Origin: Malaya genurostris
Taxonomy: Eukaryota; Arthropoda; Insecta; Diptera; Culicidae
Direction of reading: 5' to 3'
NCBI RefSeq assembly: GCF_030247185.1
Contig: NC_080571.1
Coordinates: 109,637,128-109,701,127, forward strand
DNA: 64,000 bases
Shown: positions 23,223 through 34,957 of the stretch, in pieces
How positions within the stretch are numbered: the stretch's first letter is position 1
Layout: every line of letters begins with the position of its first letter
Translations under genes and position numbers: made by a program
Notes under the pieces: generated by a model
What the model saw: only the letters and a program-made list of their open reading frames with translations
Told to the model about the DNA's origin: nothing
Database searches by the model: none

Positions 23223-23471
23223 AATGGAATTACACGTCATTTAATTCAATGATCTTTTAAAATAGACTTCAATTGAATCTAAAACTTGATTGAAATCCAT
23301 CTATGTAAAAGTAAATTAGAATGCCTTGATTTTTCAATGAATTATACAATATATTTTAATTTACTCTTAGTTTTGCTTTTAAAGTATATTGAAAAGTTAA
23401 GATCTGAGGAGTAACTTTATATTCAATTTCCTGCTCCAAATATGTTTATGAAAATAGTTGTAAATATTTTT

Positions 23472-23683
23472 CGTCCCGGGTTGGCGGTTCAATGCATAGG
23501 ACACTGGTCTTACAAGCCAGTTGTCGTATGTTCGAGCCACGACCTGGAAGGATTCTTAGTGTCAGTAGGATCCATAGTACTAGCCATGCAATGATTCTGT
23601 ACACTAAGAATCGGCTGCGAAGTCTGTTGAAACAGAAAGGCCAAATTCCACAAAAGGAATGTAATGCCAAGACTTTGCTTTTT
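23472..23683 (+). mobile_element. tRNA-derived SINE (family S1), copy 2, with target duplication
   Basis: The 212-bp insertion is flanked by the 13-bp direct repeat tgtaaatattttt at 23459-23471 and 23684-23696. The head cgtcccgggttggcggttca and the box-B-like tgttcgagccacgacc resemble a tRNA-derived Pol III promoter. The body has aggattcttagtgtcagtag and ctgttgaaacagaaaggcca, and it ends in gactttgctttttt. Sibling copies are at 14866 (-), 41222 (+) and 43731 (-). No coding capacity; a plausible comparison is the Feilai-type SINEs of Aedes, which I cannot verify here. Confidence 0.88.
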
Positions 23684-24046
23684 TGTAAATATTTTTATCT
23701 GTGTTGAAACATTTTCAAATTTAAAATGAAACGTTTTAGTTTTATGGATGACTACATGTAGTCATAATTATTCTCATAATTACTAACAAATACTTGCTGT
23801 ATGCATTGAAATATACATAAAATGTCTCAATTTTCCTTGAAAATAAATGTTTTGCCATATATGTTAAGATAAACGCCTGATTGTGGAAAACTAGAACAAA
23901 ATTCATAAAACAAAATTTTATGTCGATTATTTATACCCGGCTTTATGTTAATCATTTTAAATTACGAAAATCATAAATATCTGAACACCCGATCAACTTA
24001 TAACAAAACAACGGGGAAAAACGCATGAAAACAACGGAGCAAAATA

Positions 24047-27000
24047 GGGGAGAGGTGGCATGAAAGGGACATTTTTGATTTTAAGATCGTTGTAAGAGAT
24101 TAATGATATATTTAGATTAGGTTAGAGTCGAATAGAAAGCATTTATCATTAAACTATTAAAGTGAAATGCCATAACTGCCAATAGTAAAAAACCTTGGTT
24201 TTTGAATTTCGCATTTTTGAAATATGTTTATTTTGTCCCTTTCATAAATTGACCGTATTGAAAGGGACGCAATAATTTATGAAAGGGACAGTACGTAATT
24301 CGAGGGAATATGTTGCAATAATTACATAAAAATCAAACTTAAAAGTGGCTGGCGCTAATTGTTATGCACACAAACACTTTTTTATAAACTTGAACAGAAA
24401 TCAACTTTATAATACTGTTTTTCTCAGAAATAATGAAAAAAAAATCTCCTTATTGTATAATGAAATATATTCAAAATAAAAGACTAATCAACAGTATCAT
24501 ACCTTTTTTTAGATGTAGAATGCACTAGAAAAATATTAATTGTATTTTTCTTTGAATTATAATCAACAGCCTCCATAAAGTTTAATTTACAGTCTTAAAA
24601 AATAAACTAAGAATCATTGTATTTCTTAATGACAGAGTGAGCAAAAAAAATTGAAAACACCTTTAACGCCACAGGTTTTGTGCACCCATTTCGAGCATAA
24701 TTTACATTGAAACCATCCTTCAGTGCTTTCTGAATATTTTTTCTTGCAAATATAACATTGATTATCATGTCCTGTTTTATCTTTTGCTATGTTACGTTTT
24801 CTCAATATTGGAGTGGCTTCTACATTATCTAAAATATCATCTATTGAGTCAGAATCTTTATCTACATTTGACAAAGCTTCGCTGCTGCTGCAACTGTTTG
24901 CAATTTTTCGTGCAACTTTGATCTTTTGGCTAACTTTAGGATTTTTTTTAATAACGGTTTTTGTTTTTTTATCTTTTTTGTTACTTCTGGGTTTGTTTGA
25001 TTCCTTATCGGTTATATAGCTTTTAAAAATTTGTTTCACATGTTTTAAGGTTCGTTTCTCAGTCTTGGATGTTTTTTTCTTTAAGATATCCATCATGTTT
25101 TCTAAAAGCAATCTATCCTTTTCAGGGGTTTCAGTTATAATTGTGGTTTTACCTCTACGTTGCTTTTTGGTGCTTTTTCGAGGTGAAGCTTTAGGAAATG
25201 GTCGACAGGCTTCCGGAGATATGAGAACTGCAGTATCGTAATATCCAGCTTGTGATTCATTCAGAGTAGAGGGTCGTGGTTCATTGAAAGCGGAAGATCC
25301 AAGTCCTGTCCCTTTTACGGTAGATGTTTCAGGTTGCGGTCGAGCATTTGAATCAAGTTCAGGTTGATTAATAAGGTGAGATGATCTATGTGGCAGTTCT
25401 TCTTCACTTAAGATAGTCTGAGGTCAGTCTGTTACGAACGCAGGTAAAAAATCTACATCTGAGAAAATATTTTTATTAATTGGCCATGTCCCGGTGCTCT
25501 TGAAACCAGAAGTTATATTATTCATATTAAAAGCAGCGTAGAAAGCATCTTTAGCGAATTGAGCCACATTATAAATTGTGACAGTTTTGCCAGGGTTCGA
25601 AGTAATCCAGTCATTCATGCTAGCTCTATACCGAGCTTTGAAGGGTCCGAACACGGTCACATCGAGGGGTTGCAGGCGGTGACTGCAGTGAGGCGGAAAG
25701 GTTAGTATCATTATATTATTTGCTCGAGCATACAGCACTACATTAATAGTGATATGAGTCTTATGATTGTCGAGGACTATTAAAGCAGGTGATTTAGCAT
25801 TAGGCTTGACAAAGTGAACAAAATGTTTTAAAGCTTTCAAAAAGCAATCTTCGGTTATCCAACCAGACACATTTGCGAGGCCTAGAGCACCCGTAGGACC
25901 ATTTTCAAGCATATGTTCCTTGAAATGAACACGCGGAAATATAAATACAGGAGGAATACTTCCGCCAGCGGCATTTGCGAAACCCAGCATAGTTACAAGC
26001 GAGGCACGTTCTGTTGAGCAGATTTGACCAACTCTTTTAACACCTGCTTGGGCAACTATCTTCGGTGCATTAGTAACTGTCGTGCATGCAGTTTCGTCTA
26101 AGTTCTATACCATACTTGGAGGGAAATTATGCTTTGAGTAACATTTCTCTAAGTTATCGAAAAAACTTTGAACGTTGTGTCTATTGAAGCTCGTAGTTCT
26201 TGCTAGTGAAGGATTTTCTGGTTTTCTTACGCTCAGCGAATCGTGCCTTTTTAAGAAACATTTAAGCCAATCTAGACTAGCTGTATTATTTTTTCCCCAA
26301 GAAGATGGTATTGTAAGATTTAATCGAACAGCATACTGATAAGCTAGTTCTCTTACTTGTTTAGTCGTCAAGCCATGGCACATTTTTGCAGATATCTTTA
26401 AGTAACCTGCCAAAGAGCATTCTTGGTTTACCGTGAAAACTTTTTTATTGCCAATGTTTGGTTCATAAACAAATGAAGTACATCCCGAAGCTTTTGCTTT
26501 TGTGACCAGTCTGTGCAAATGGGATTTGCTTATATTGATTATCTTCGCAGCCGATCTCAAAGAAATGCTTTTTGTAACACTTCATTCACTGCCTCTTCAA
26601 TTTTGTGTGCATCAACCCGAATTCTCTTTGTAGGTGGCATTTTTAATCTTAAAGGATGCAAAAACTTTATTAGAAACCATGTGTAAAAAGCAGTTTTGGA
26701 AGGGACAGCTATGAAGGGGACGTCCCATTCATAGCCGTTTGATGTGTCCCTTTCATAAATATCGTATTAAATTTGAAAACTCAACCACAAAATCTACAAT
26801 ATTAAATCAATGTTTACATACCTTATGTTTTCGTATATGTAGATGTTCAGCCTATTTTAAACAGTAATTCATAGGTAAATAATAAACTTGCAGCACTCGA
26901 TAAAACGTTTCACAATAATTACAGTAAAATTACTTTTGATATTATTTATCAACACTCGCAGGAATTCGCCATGTTTGAAATGACAGAAATATAAAGTTTA

Positions 27001-27125
27001 CCGCGAACGATCCTGTGTCAGGGTTGCCATACGATAGAAATAGTGTTGTTTTAAAACTGTTTTCATTTTACGGGTTACTCGAATTGTCCCTTTCAATACG
27101 TGTCCCTTTCATGCCACCTCTCCCA
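24047..27125 (-). mobile_element. pogo-like DNA transposon, nearly complete, TA-flanked
   Basis: The 24-bp perfect inverted termini 24048-24071 and 27101-27124 begin gggagaggtggcatgaaagg. TA flanks both ends (24045-24046 and 27126-27127), giving an element of 3079 bases. The motif gaaagggac (or its complement gtccctttc) recurs at 24062, 24235, 24260, 24281, 26745, 27086 and 27102, so both subterminal regions carry several copies, probably transposase-binding sites. A single minus-strand transposase gene fills the centre. The coding sequence carries only three lesions, so the copy is recently inactivated. Confidence 0.95.
24626..26640 (-). pseudogene. pogo/Tigger-type transposase with C-terminal PHD finger, three lesions
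   Basis: ATG at 26640 (MPPTKRIRVDAHKIEEAVNE); the stop is just upstream of 24626. Order: a psq-type helix-turn-helix (SLRSAAKIINISKSHLHRLV), a CENP-B-like second DNA-binding region, then a DDE_1 domain with NLDET near 26095, LIVLDNHKTH near 25765 and HCSHRLQPLD near 25660. The second and third Asp are separated by 35 residues (DD35D), usual for this group. A basic KKxK-rich linker leads to a C-terminal C4HC3-like zinc finger (CYICKKKY, CKLCSKWVHKTC, CSLCH), read as a PHD finger. Lesions: a one-base frameshift in an A-run near 26565, a TAG at 26105-26107 replacing the residue before NLDET, and a TGA at 25424-25426. Everything else is one continuous frame. Used for cut-and-paste transposition in the nucleus when intact. 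Confidence 0.93.
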
Positions 27126-27127
27126 TA

Positions 27128-28029
27128 CACCCTCAAAAATCTTCTTCTTTAAATTCAGAAAGGAGTTTAGTTTTTCGTGGAAGAAATACTTTTCAGATTA
27201 AAGATTGTTTCATAATGTTAGTTAACTTGGGAATTTATACATAATTTTTCAAGCATATTTCTCCAATTAATGCTAGTCATTTTGACTCCGTAATCATCAG
27301 ACGATGAATTTGACGATTATTCAATTTAATTGGAAATGTGTCATCTGCAGTAGAACAGATTTTTAAATACATTATTTTAACAAAATAATTAGCAAGCCGA
27401 ATTTGGTTCAATTTATGACATTTTGTTTTGTAATTAAGAATGAAAAAATAGTTTTGAATCTTCGAATTTAGGTGCATTTGCCCAATTATTTTGATTAATT
27501 TTGACCCATCGTAGACAATCAGCCTGTCTCTTTGTTCAGATACGTGTGGTTTTGTGTAATGTAGTATGATTATTTCTTGTATTTTTCACGATCGCGCATC
27601 TTTCCCTGCATATATTGAATGGAAAATATTTTATTGTTGAATTAAATAAGACATTTAATTAATTTTTTAAATGAGAAAATTGCTTGAATTTAGTCATGCA
27701 TGAAATTTTTACGTTTGATTTCCTCTAGGCAAGATATTTCAATATTTCTTTAGGGGGAGCGTTTTACCACTTCTTCCCCTAATCTCATAACTGACGTAAA
27801 TAACAATGAGTAAGTGGTTTTCGAAGCTTTGTCTGGACCGATTTCGAGTATCTTGGATGCATTTTGAAGCCATTATTATGTTCAAAATGCTAAAGGCAAA
27901 CACATTTTATTCCGAAAGTTTAATAGTATATGCAGACCCGTGCGCTGGGTAGTGGGGTTTGGGGGTTTTAAGCTCCCCCTCTCCTATGGAAGATTTTTCA
28001 ACATTAGGTTCCATAAACAATAAAGTACT
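27128..28029. other. no gene recognised
   Basis: AT-rich spacer between the pogo element and LINE A. A string cagacccgtgcgctgggtag with G- and C-rich tracts at 27930-27980 resembles the end of a hAT-like element, but no partner end was found. Confidence 0.4.
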
Positions 28030-28380
28030 TATTATCAGAGATTTTTTTTTTATTCAATAATATAATATAATTTTTCAGGCACACTGCTTAAGCTCTAAGA
28101 TGCCGACTTTTTCTAATTTTAGTTAACGACTAACATAAAACTGTAATATTGGTGTTGAAATTGTCTATTCTCGAGAATCCAGCCTACTTGAATCCGCAGC
28201 TGGCAATCCGCAGTGGTCGATGAACTGAATATAGCGTGAGTCTTCCAGATGACGTTGGTAAATATTTATGCTGGCCGCATCCTTCGGTCCGTATGGGTCC
28301 GCGGAAAACACCCCCAGGCTACGAAGACCCGGTGGGTGGCCCGCATGCTGGTCATCGATTGGAGCGGTCTTCCATTGGGG

Positions 28381-28523
28381 TTTTTTTTTTTTTTTTTTTT
28401 TTTGTTTTGATTATAGAGGTTTTAACTTTAAGGGCATTTTGACCCTATGTGCGGGGTTGGGAATCGAACCCAGGTGGGCTGCGTGAAAGGCATCGACTTA
28501 CCCATTACGCTACACCCGTCCCC
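28381..28523 (-). mobile_element. tRNA-derived SINE (family S2) nested in LINE A
   Basis: Flanked by cttccattgggg at 28369-28380 and 28524-28535 (extended by tt on both sides). On the minus strand it reads gacgggtgtagcgtaatggg (box-A-like) and ctgggttcgattcccaaccc (a good box B), then a body ending in an A-run of about 23, which is the T-run at 28381-28403. This is a young Pol III retroposon, inserted after LINE A. It resembles Feilai-type mosquito SINEs; the name is unverified. Confidence 0.92.
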
Positions 28524-28868
28524 CTTCCATTGGGGTTGATGGTTATGTTACGGAAGAGAATGAAAGAGATATAGACTAGTAAATATTGTAGAAAAACGGG
28601 GTAAAAAGGGGATATGGGAACGAAATGCCTAGAAAACGACAGAGATATAATTAGTTGACAACGAGATGGTGATGAGACGGGGAAAGGGGGAACAGAAAAG
28701 TTAGTGACAACAAAAAGATCTAGTTAGTTCCAATGAAGATGGTGGACAGGACGAGGGGTCGATAGAATCGGGCGGATGTTAGTGTCGAACCTGCAGTTGG
28801 AGATTGTTCTTAGCCATAGTTAAATGTCGTCGAGGAACGGGGGAACTTTCTCTGCAAGATATAATAGA

Positions 28869-30840
28869 TTACACTTGTATATGAATGTGTTTCAGGAATT
28901 GGTATATGAGAAGCATGTATGAACTATCCCGACTCGCCAACACATCCCGAACCGGAACCTCAGGCGGTCTACCTCGGGCCCTAAGGGATTCCAGTAGCTT
29001 TGACCTGGCGTCACGATACTCTACGCACGACCACACGACATGCTCGATGTCCTGGTAACCGTCGCCACAGGTGCAGAGATTGCTCTCCACGAGCCCAATA
29101 CGCCGGAGATGTGCGTTGAATGTATAATGATTTGACATGAGCCGCGAATGAAATCGCGACTCACGTTCATCCCCTTGAACCAAGGTTTCGTCGATACCTT
29201 AGGGATAATGGAGTGTAGCCATCGTCCCAGTTCGTCATTGCTCCATGAAGTTTGCCAACTTTCGAGAGTTTTCTGACGAGAAATACTGAAAAATTCATTG
29301 AAGCAGATTGGTCTTTCATAAATATCACCTTCTAATGCGCCCACCTTAGCCAATGAGTCTGCCTTTTCATTGCCCGGAATGGAACAATGCGAAGGGACCC
29401 AGACTAACGATATTGAATAAGACCGTCCAGATAAAGTTCTCAAGTGATCCCGTATTTTCCCCAGGAAATATGGGGGATACTTTCCTGGCTTCATTGCCCG
29501 GAGAGCTTCCATTGAGCTTAGGCTGTCCGTGACAATGAAGTAGTGGTCTTTGGGCAAGGTTTCAATGATCTCGAGGGTGTACTGAATAGCAGCTAATTCT
29601 GCGACGTAAACTGAAGCCGGATCACTGAGTTTGTAAGAAGCGGTGATGTTCTGATTGAAGATACCGAAGCCTGTGGACTCGTTGATGTTTGATCCGTCAG
29701 TGTAAAACACTTTTTCACAGTTGACTGTTCTAAGTTTATTATAAAAAATATTAGGGGCCACTTGAGGGCGTATGTGATCCGGAATTCCATGAATCTCTTC
29801 TCTCATGGATGTGTCGAAAAACACAGTAGAATCAGAAGTATCCAGGAAATGAGCACGGTTGGAAACAAACGAAGAAGGATTAATATTCTGAGCCATGTAA
29901 TCAAAATACAAGGACATAAAACGGGTCTGTGAATTAAGCTCGACAAGCCTTTCGAAGTTTTCAATCACCATCGGATTCAAGATATCCCATCGGATAAGCA
30001 ATCGATATGAGAGATCCCAGAATCGATTTTTCAACGGTAAGACGCCTGCGAGCACTTCGAGACTCATCGTATGAGTCGATTGCATGCAACCTAGGGCAAT
30101 ACGCAAACAACGATACTGAATTCTTTCCAGTTTAATGAAATGGGTGCTCGCGGCGGATCGGAAGCAGAAGCATTCATATTCCATTACGGACAATATCGTT
30201 GTTTGGTACAGCCTGATCAAGTCTCCTGGGTGGGCACCCCACCAAGTTCCGGTTATTGTGCGAAGAAAATTGATTCTCTGCTGGCATTTTTGTTTCAGAT
30301 ACCTAATGTGACATCCCCAGGTGCCTTTTGAGTCGAACCAGACCCCGAGATATTTAAATGTGAAGACCTGAGCAATGGTTCCACCCCCTAGTTGAAGCTG
30401 TAGTTGTGCTGGTTTTCGCTTCCTTGAAAATACAACCAGCTCAGTTTTCTCCGTAGAGAACTCGATACCCATTTGAAGAGCCCATGTCCACAAGTTGTCG
30501 AGGGTATCTTGTAGTGGTCCTTGGAGATCGGCCGCTTTGGGTCCTATAATAGACACAACGCTGTCATCGGCAAGTTGTCTTAGCGTGCAAGATGTGTTGA
30601 TACATTCATCAATGTTGTTTACGTAAAAATTGTATTGAAGGGGGCTTAAGCATGAGCCCTGAGGAAGACCCATGTAGCTGAATCGTATTGTCGACAAATC
30701 ACCATGCGCGAAATACATGTGTTTCTCAGACAATAGATTATGTAAAAAGTTGTTCAAAACAGACGAAAGACCATGCTGATGCAGCTTCTCAGATAGGATA
30801 TTTATAGAAACTGAGTCAAAAGCCCCCTTAATGTCATCTG
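28869..30840 (-). pseudogene. LINE A ORF2 remnant (RT 3' half, RNase H, C-terminal zinc finger)
   Basis: Starts inside the RT at DIKGAFDSVSINILSEKLHQ, lacking the endonuclease and the RT fingers. It keeps YMGLPQGSCLSPL, QLADDSVVSI, the RNase H motifs FYTDGSN, VYVAELAAI, IVTDSLSS and WVPSHCSIPGNEKAD, and the C-terminal CTCGDGYQDIEHVVWSC. A 10-base deletion near 29155, between short direct repeats (ttcgtgttatgtcgcggc became ttcgcggc relative to copy B), shifts the frame before the C-terminal finger. Very close to copies B and C elsewhere. Confidence 0.92.
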
Positions 30841-31049
30841 CTTCAAATATGTTTTCACTGTAGGCATGAATGCAATTAAAATGCTTTTAAGAGGGTCAGA
30901 TATGTTGAAATTTTTGAAAATCCAGTGCACAATATCTGAGAACTTGATAAGTCCAGCACTGAGTTGGTTCTCAGATAGATTTTCGGGGACGCTTGGGGAG
31001 TTTGATGTCCCAGGAAGTGGTGGGAATTCTTTCGTAGAATTTAGATTTC

Positions 31050-32126
31050 CTAGACCAGGAGCATTTTGCTTCGGTTTTGCTTTAGCACCACTTCCTCTAG
31101 CTGTATCCCTTCTGAGGATATCTTCGAACCCTTACTAGGAAGCTTGTGGGAGGATATATTTCTTCTCTTTCTATAGCTTTGAGGGACAGCCGAAGTTGTA
31201 CCTTCCAAAGGGTCGTCATAATCACTCTCGTCATTTGACAAGCAGGCATATGGGTTCGTTATTTGTTTGGGGGGAGTGGCACTCTTCAGCATATCGGCAA
31301 AGGAGCGTTTAGAATGTACTTTCAGAGAACGCTTCATTCTGTCACCGCAAAGTCTATACGCGGGACATGCCGAGAGGTCATGCGGACCCTCCTTACAATA
31401 GAGGCACTTTTCAGTATCCTTACCGCAAGAGCCATTCGCATGTCCTCCCCCACAGTTGGCACACCGGGGCTTATTGCAGCAATGAGAAGCTGTATGCCCC
31501 AATTGTTTACAGTTGGTACAGTTCATTACTCGCGGTACAAAGAGACGAACGGGCAGACGAACCCGGTCCAAGAGGACGTAGTTGGGTAAAGCCGAGCCAG
31601 CAGAGGTAACTCGATAAGAATCTGATTGGGGATAAGATTTTGTTCCATCCCCGGCGATCGATATTGAATGCAAGCGTTTGCAATCCAGTATCTTGACATT
31701 CTTAAGTAAGGGGTCTTTAAAACAACCTGCTCCGTACTTAAGAATGTCCTCACAAGTCAGAGTCGAATCGGTTACCACGCCGTCTATTTCGACTTCACGA
31801 GCTGGTACGTACACGCGGTAGTCCCGCGTAAAGTGCTCATTTCGAACAATCTCGTTTGCCTGCTGAGAGCTGGTTAGTAAGACCCTGAGCTTGTCTGGTC
31901 GTACTTTATCTATTCTTTTTATAGTAGAATATCGCGAGGAGAGGTCACGAGATATTTTCAAAATATTCAATTTTTTGTCATTCGATTTGGTCCGGAAATA
32001 GACCGCGTAAGGCCCGGCCGGTAGTGCGAGCCCACCCGGATAGCTCTTAATGCGAGTCTTACTGCTGTCAGCAGAAGTCTCCGTCTCATCATCGGGAGGG
32101 GGAGGATCAGGTTCAGAGTTGCTCAT
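31050..32126 (-). pseudogene. LINE A ORF1 (gag-like, three zinc knuckles), C-terminal frameshift
   Basis: 358-residue frame from MSNSEPDPPPPDDETETSAD. An RRM-like region around residues 40-110 is followed by three CCHC knuckles (CTNCKQLGHTASHC, CANCGGGHANGSC, CLYCKEGPHDLSAC). After KGSKISSEG a frameshift ends it early; the homologous C-terminal tail is still readable downstream in another frame to about 30840, where it joins ORF2 sequence directly. Roughly four-fifths of residues match ORF1 of copy B, clearly less than the ORF2 parts match. Confidence 0.9.
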
Positions 32127-32724
32127 GTCCTCACGGATAGTTGTGAGGATAAAATGATGAGGAACCGATAATAGAAAGGCGGGAGAATAAACAATGAGAA
32201 GACAGTACTTATCTTTAAATCTAGCTGATCGTCCACCAAGTTCTCGCTTTTGCAGATCGGTGTATCACCGCAGATGGTAAAAATCCTCCACGAGGAAAAA
32301 AAAAACACAATTGTCTATAATATTCAACGAATAACGGCACTTTTCACCAGATCACAATATACAGTGATATCACAATAGCACCCGGCACTGGCCAACTGTG
32401 CCTATTGATATTAACACTCGCTAGCACACAGAGAGAGCAAAATGACCTTGAGAATGGATTAAACGCTCGACTGGACAAATGTTAAGAGAAACGTAAATAC
32501 GCATCCGATCACATCGACTGTTGATTTGGAACTGGTATTATCAGAGATGTCCATCTCCTATGTGTGACGAAGAGCAAGCAAAATTTCTCCCCTCGCACTG
32601 ACAACTTCAACGAGAGTTCTTCTCTTTCACATATATACACCACTGTTGTATAAAGTGTGCACACATCATGAGTGCGTTTGTTTATTTCCTTTTACCTCTT
32701 CCACTGAATCGCACCAAAGTGCTA

Positions 32725-33847
32725 GGGGCTGTCCATAAAAGACGTCACGCCGCAAGGGGGGGGATGTTTCACAAAACGTGACCTTTTTTTCAGTGAGCGC
32801 TATTTTGAAATACCTAATTATATTACTGCTTTGCCCTATTTCCTGAAAAAATCTCCACAATAAACGTTTACATTCTATAGGAAAACGTGTATTTATTGAT
32901 GTAAAAGCTTCTTCTTGTAAATTTGGAAATGAATGATGCAGGAAATCATTTCTGTTGTGATCAGCAAAAGTGCAAGGAGGAGCGAGTAAATTAGCGAAAT
33001 TAATAAATTTTGCCTAATATGAATAAAAAAGAAAAAGATGCCTTCAAACGGTTCAACTTAAGTTATGCACTGACAATTTTTTCAGCAATTTGATTTTCTA
33101 GCATTGATAATAGTATATCATAAGAATTTCTCTTATCTGATTATGATGCAGTTTACTCAATTGTACTCCATTTGAAAAAGGGCGGGAGATCAACGATTTC
33201 AGACGTAGATCATGTCATGTCTTATCTTGATCATATGTGATTTTCCTCCACCAACTTCAAAAATTATCGAATCATTATCGAATTATTATATGATTGAACT
33301 TACATAAATCAAGAATCATTTTAGTTCAAAATCACTACTCATTGTGTGACGGAAGATCAGTACCGATATTGATCAATGTGATTTAAAATTCACTGATCAA
33401 CTGATCTTGAAAAGATTCTGCGACAGTGATCTCGTTTTGATGAGGTTTTGGTCTTTATTTTCTCAGCCCTGTATGCTACACTAAGGAAATATTATTCTTT
33501 ACCTAAAACAATAATATATCTGTGTACCCCTAGGAGGAATGAAACAGATGATTTAAATGTTTCATCAATTCCAACCAAATATTTTTGTTAATTTATATAA
33601 TTGATATTAATAAAATAATTTCGATGATTTTGTAGTTTTAGGGATATTTTTTAATCTAATGACAGCATGTAATAAATCGATTTTTCCCTCATATTTTTTT
33701 GTTTGAGATGAATTTTATTTATTTTGAATTCGTGATATGTGACATAGGGGGGTGAGGGGTCTTTGCTTCTGTGACAATTTGTGACAAAGGGGGGATGGGG
33801 AGTCAAAAATCGTCGAAAAAAGCGTGACGCCTTTTATAGACAGCCCC
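32725..33847. mobile_element. 1.1-kb TIR element, GGGGCTGTC ends, non-coding
   Basis: Left end ggggctgtccataaaagacg at 32725 and right end gcgtgacgccttttatagac finishing in agcccc at 33847 form inverted repeats of about 26 bases with two mismatches. TA flanks both ends (32723-32724 and 33848-33849). Subterminal G-runs (gcaagggggggg and gacaaaggggggatgggg) are present on both sides. There is no transposase frame, so it is non-autonomous. A truncated relative is at 63440-63470 (ggggctgtccataaaagacg). Superfamily not assigned. Confidence 0.85.
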
Positions 33848-33949
33848 TAGAGCATTAGCTAATAAATTCTCTGAGGTGGATGCAGATACTTTCACAGATC
33901 TATACGCCGGTGAGCACTCTGGTGTATGGTTTGCATAGAAGAAGCGTGG

Positions 33950-34320
33950 GGCACGCAAAATCAGCAAAATAAAACAATTTATCGTTGAATTTTCAGTTAT
34001 CATTGCAAATTTTTCATAGCAAGACCAGATCTACTCTTTATTAATTGGAGTTCACAGAAGTGTTCGCTCACCATCACGCGCCAGTGATCACTTGGGTGTA
34101 TTTAGGCGAGAGCACGTGAGAGCGATTCGTGCGAAAAGAATGTTATTCTCTCGCACCAGGTTCTTTCAACAAAAGCACGCACTCAAAGTTTGTCTGTCTG
34201 GACACTGAGAAGAAGAGCGCTTTCCTCTTTGTGTGGAGCGGAACAAATATATCCGCAGTGTATAATTGAAACCTACGCCCTGGTGTATCACTCTAGTGGA
34301 ATGCCATCTCTGCTTATTAT
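33950..34320 (-). repeat. dispersed repeat D2, inverted relative to 59140-59505
   Basis: Landmarks caagaccagatctactcttt, gtgatcacttgggtgtattt, gcgagagcacgtgagagcga and ctggtgtatcactctagtgg occur as the reverse complement at 59150-59440. Non-coding. The element may be longer than the aligned part. Confidence 0.75.
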
Positions 34321-34957
34321 ATAAAAGTGAAATAACTTGACAATTCATACTTCGTTTGCAGAATTGCTTTTGCAGTGTCAATATTGTGAATGAGGCACTT
34401 TTCTTTAAAAATTTTGCGCCTTCCCCACCTTTTAAACCCTTACCGCCCTTTCACCTCCCGTGAACCACCACCCCCTTTGAACACTGAATCTACCTAAATT
34501 CGCACAAAAAATTAGCTAGATGAAGAAAAATGTTTCAATGAAACTTTTTAAGTGGCAAGAGAAGGTTTTGCCTTTCTCATATAGAAATGCTCAAATAAAA
34601 GGTCTTATAGTCATTTGGGGGTTTGGAACCTCTTGGGTTTCAGTTTGTGCTAAAGTGCACATGACTAAATTGAATTATTTACGTTTCGCATTCAGCTCAT
34701 CAGTGCATAGCAGATTATGTTGTTCTATCCGTTCCGGTATTATGGGATGATGAGTGTTGGAAATTTTTAACTATCATCTTTATTGGAGTAATTGTTGCAA
34801 ATGTTAATAAAATCCTTGGGAATTGTATTGTAAACAAAGACCTCAACATCAAAACCCTTCCTAATCCACTTAGTGGTGTGATAATGCCTTTCTCTTTTTT
34901 CAAAACAGTCATAAAAACATTTTTTATTTAATAATTTGTGACACTAATTTGGGCTCA
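34321..34957. repeat. R1 fragment and left part of palindromic repeat P, copy 2
   Basis: From about 34560 there is an R1-type end (ttttgcctttctcatataga). From about 34853, aacccttcctaatccactta and gtggtgtgataatgcctttctc begin copy 2 of repeat P, which is broken at 34958-34970 by LINE B and resumes at 40810. Confidence 0.7.

Larger units (their letters stand above)
28043..32535 (-). mobile_element. I-clade LINE copy A: 5' complete, internally deleted
   Basis: The 4493-bp element is bounded by the 13-bp direct repeat tattatcagagat at 28030-28042 and 32536-32548, and ends on the minus strand in ttgaataaaaaaaaa. It has a 5'UTR of about 409 bases, an ORF1, a junction that skips about 1.7 kb, the 3' part of ORF2, and a 3'UTR with the shared ggccgcatccttcggtccgt module. 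A SINE is inserted in the 3'UTR. Its 5'UTR is not recognisably similar to that of copy B although the rest is homologous. Confidence 0.92.
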
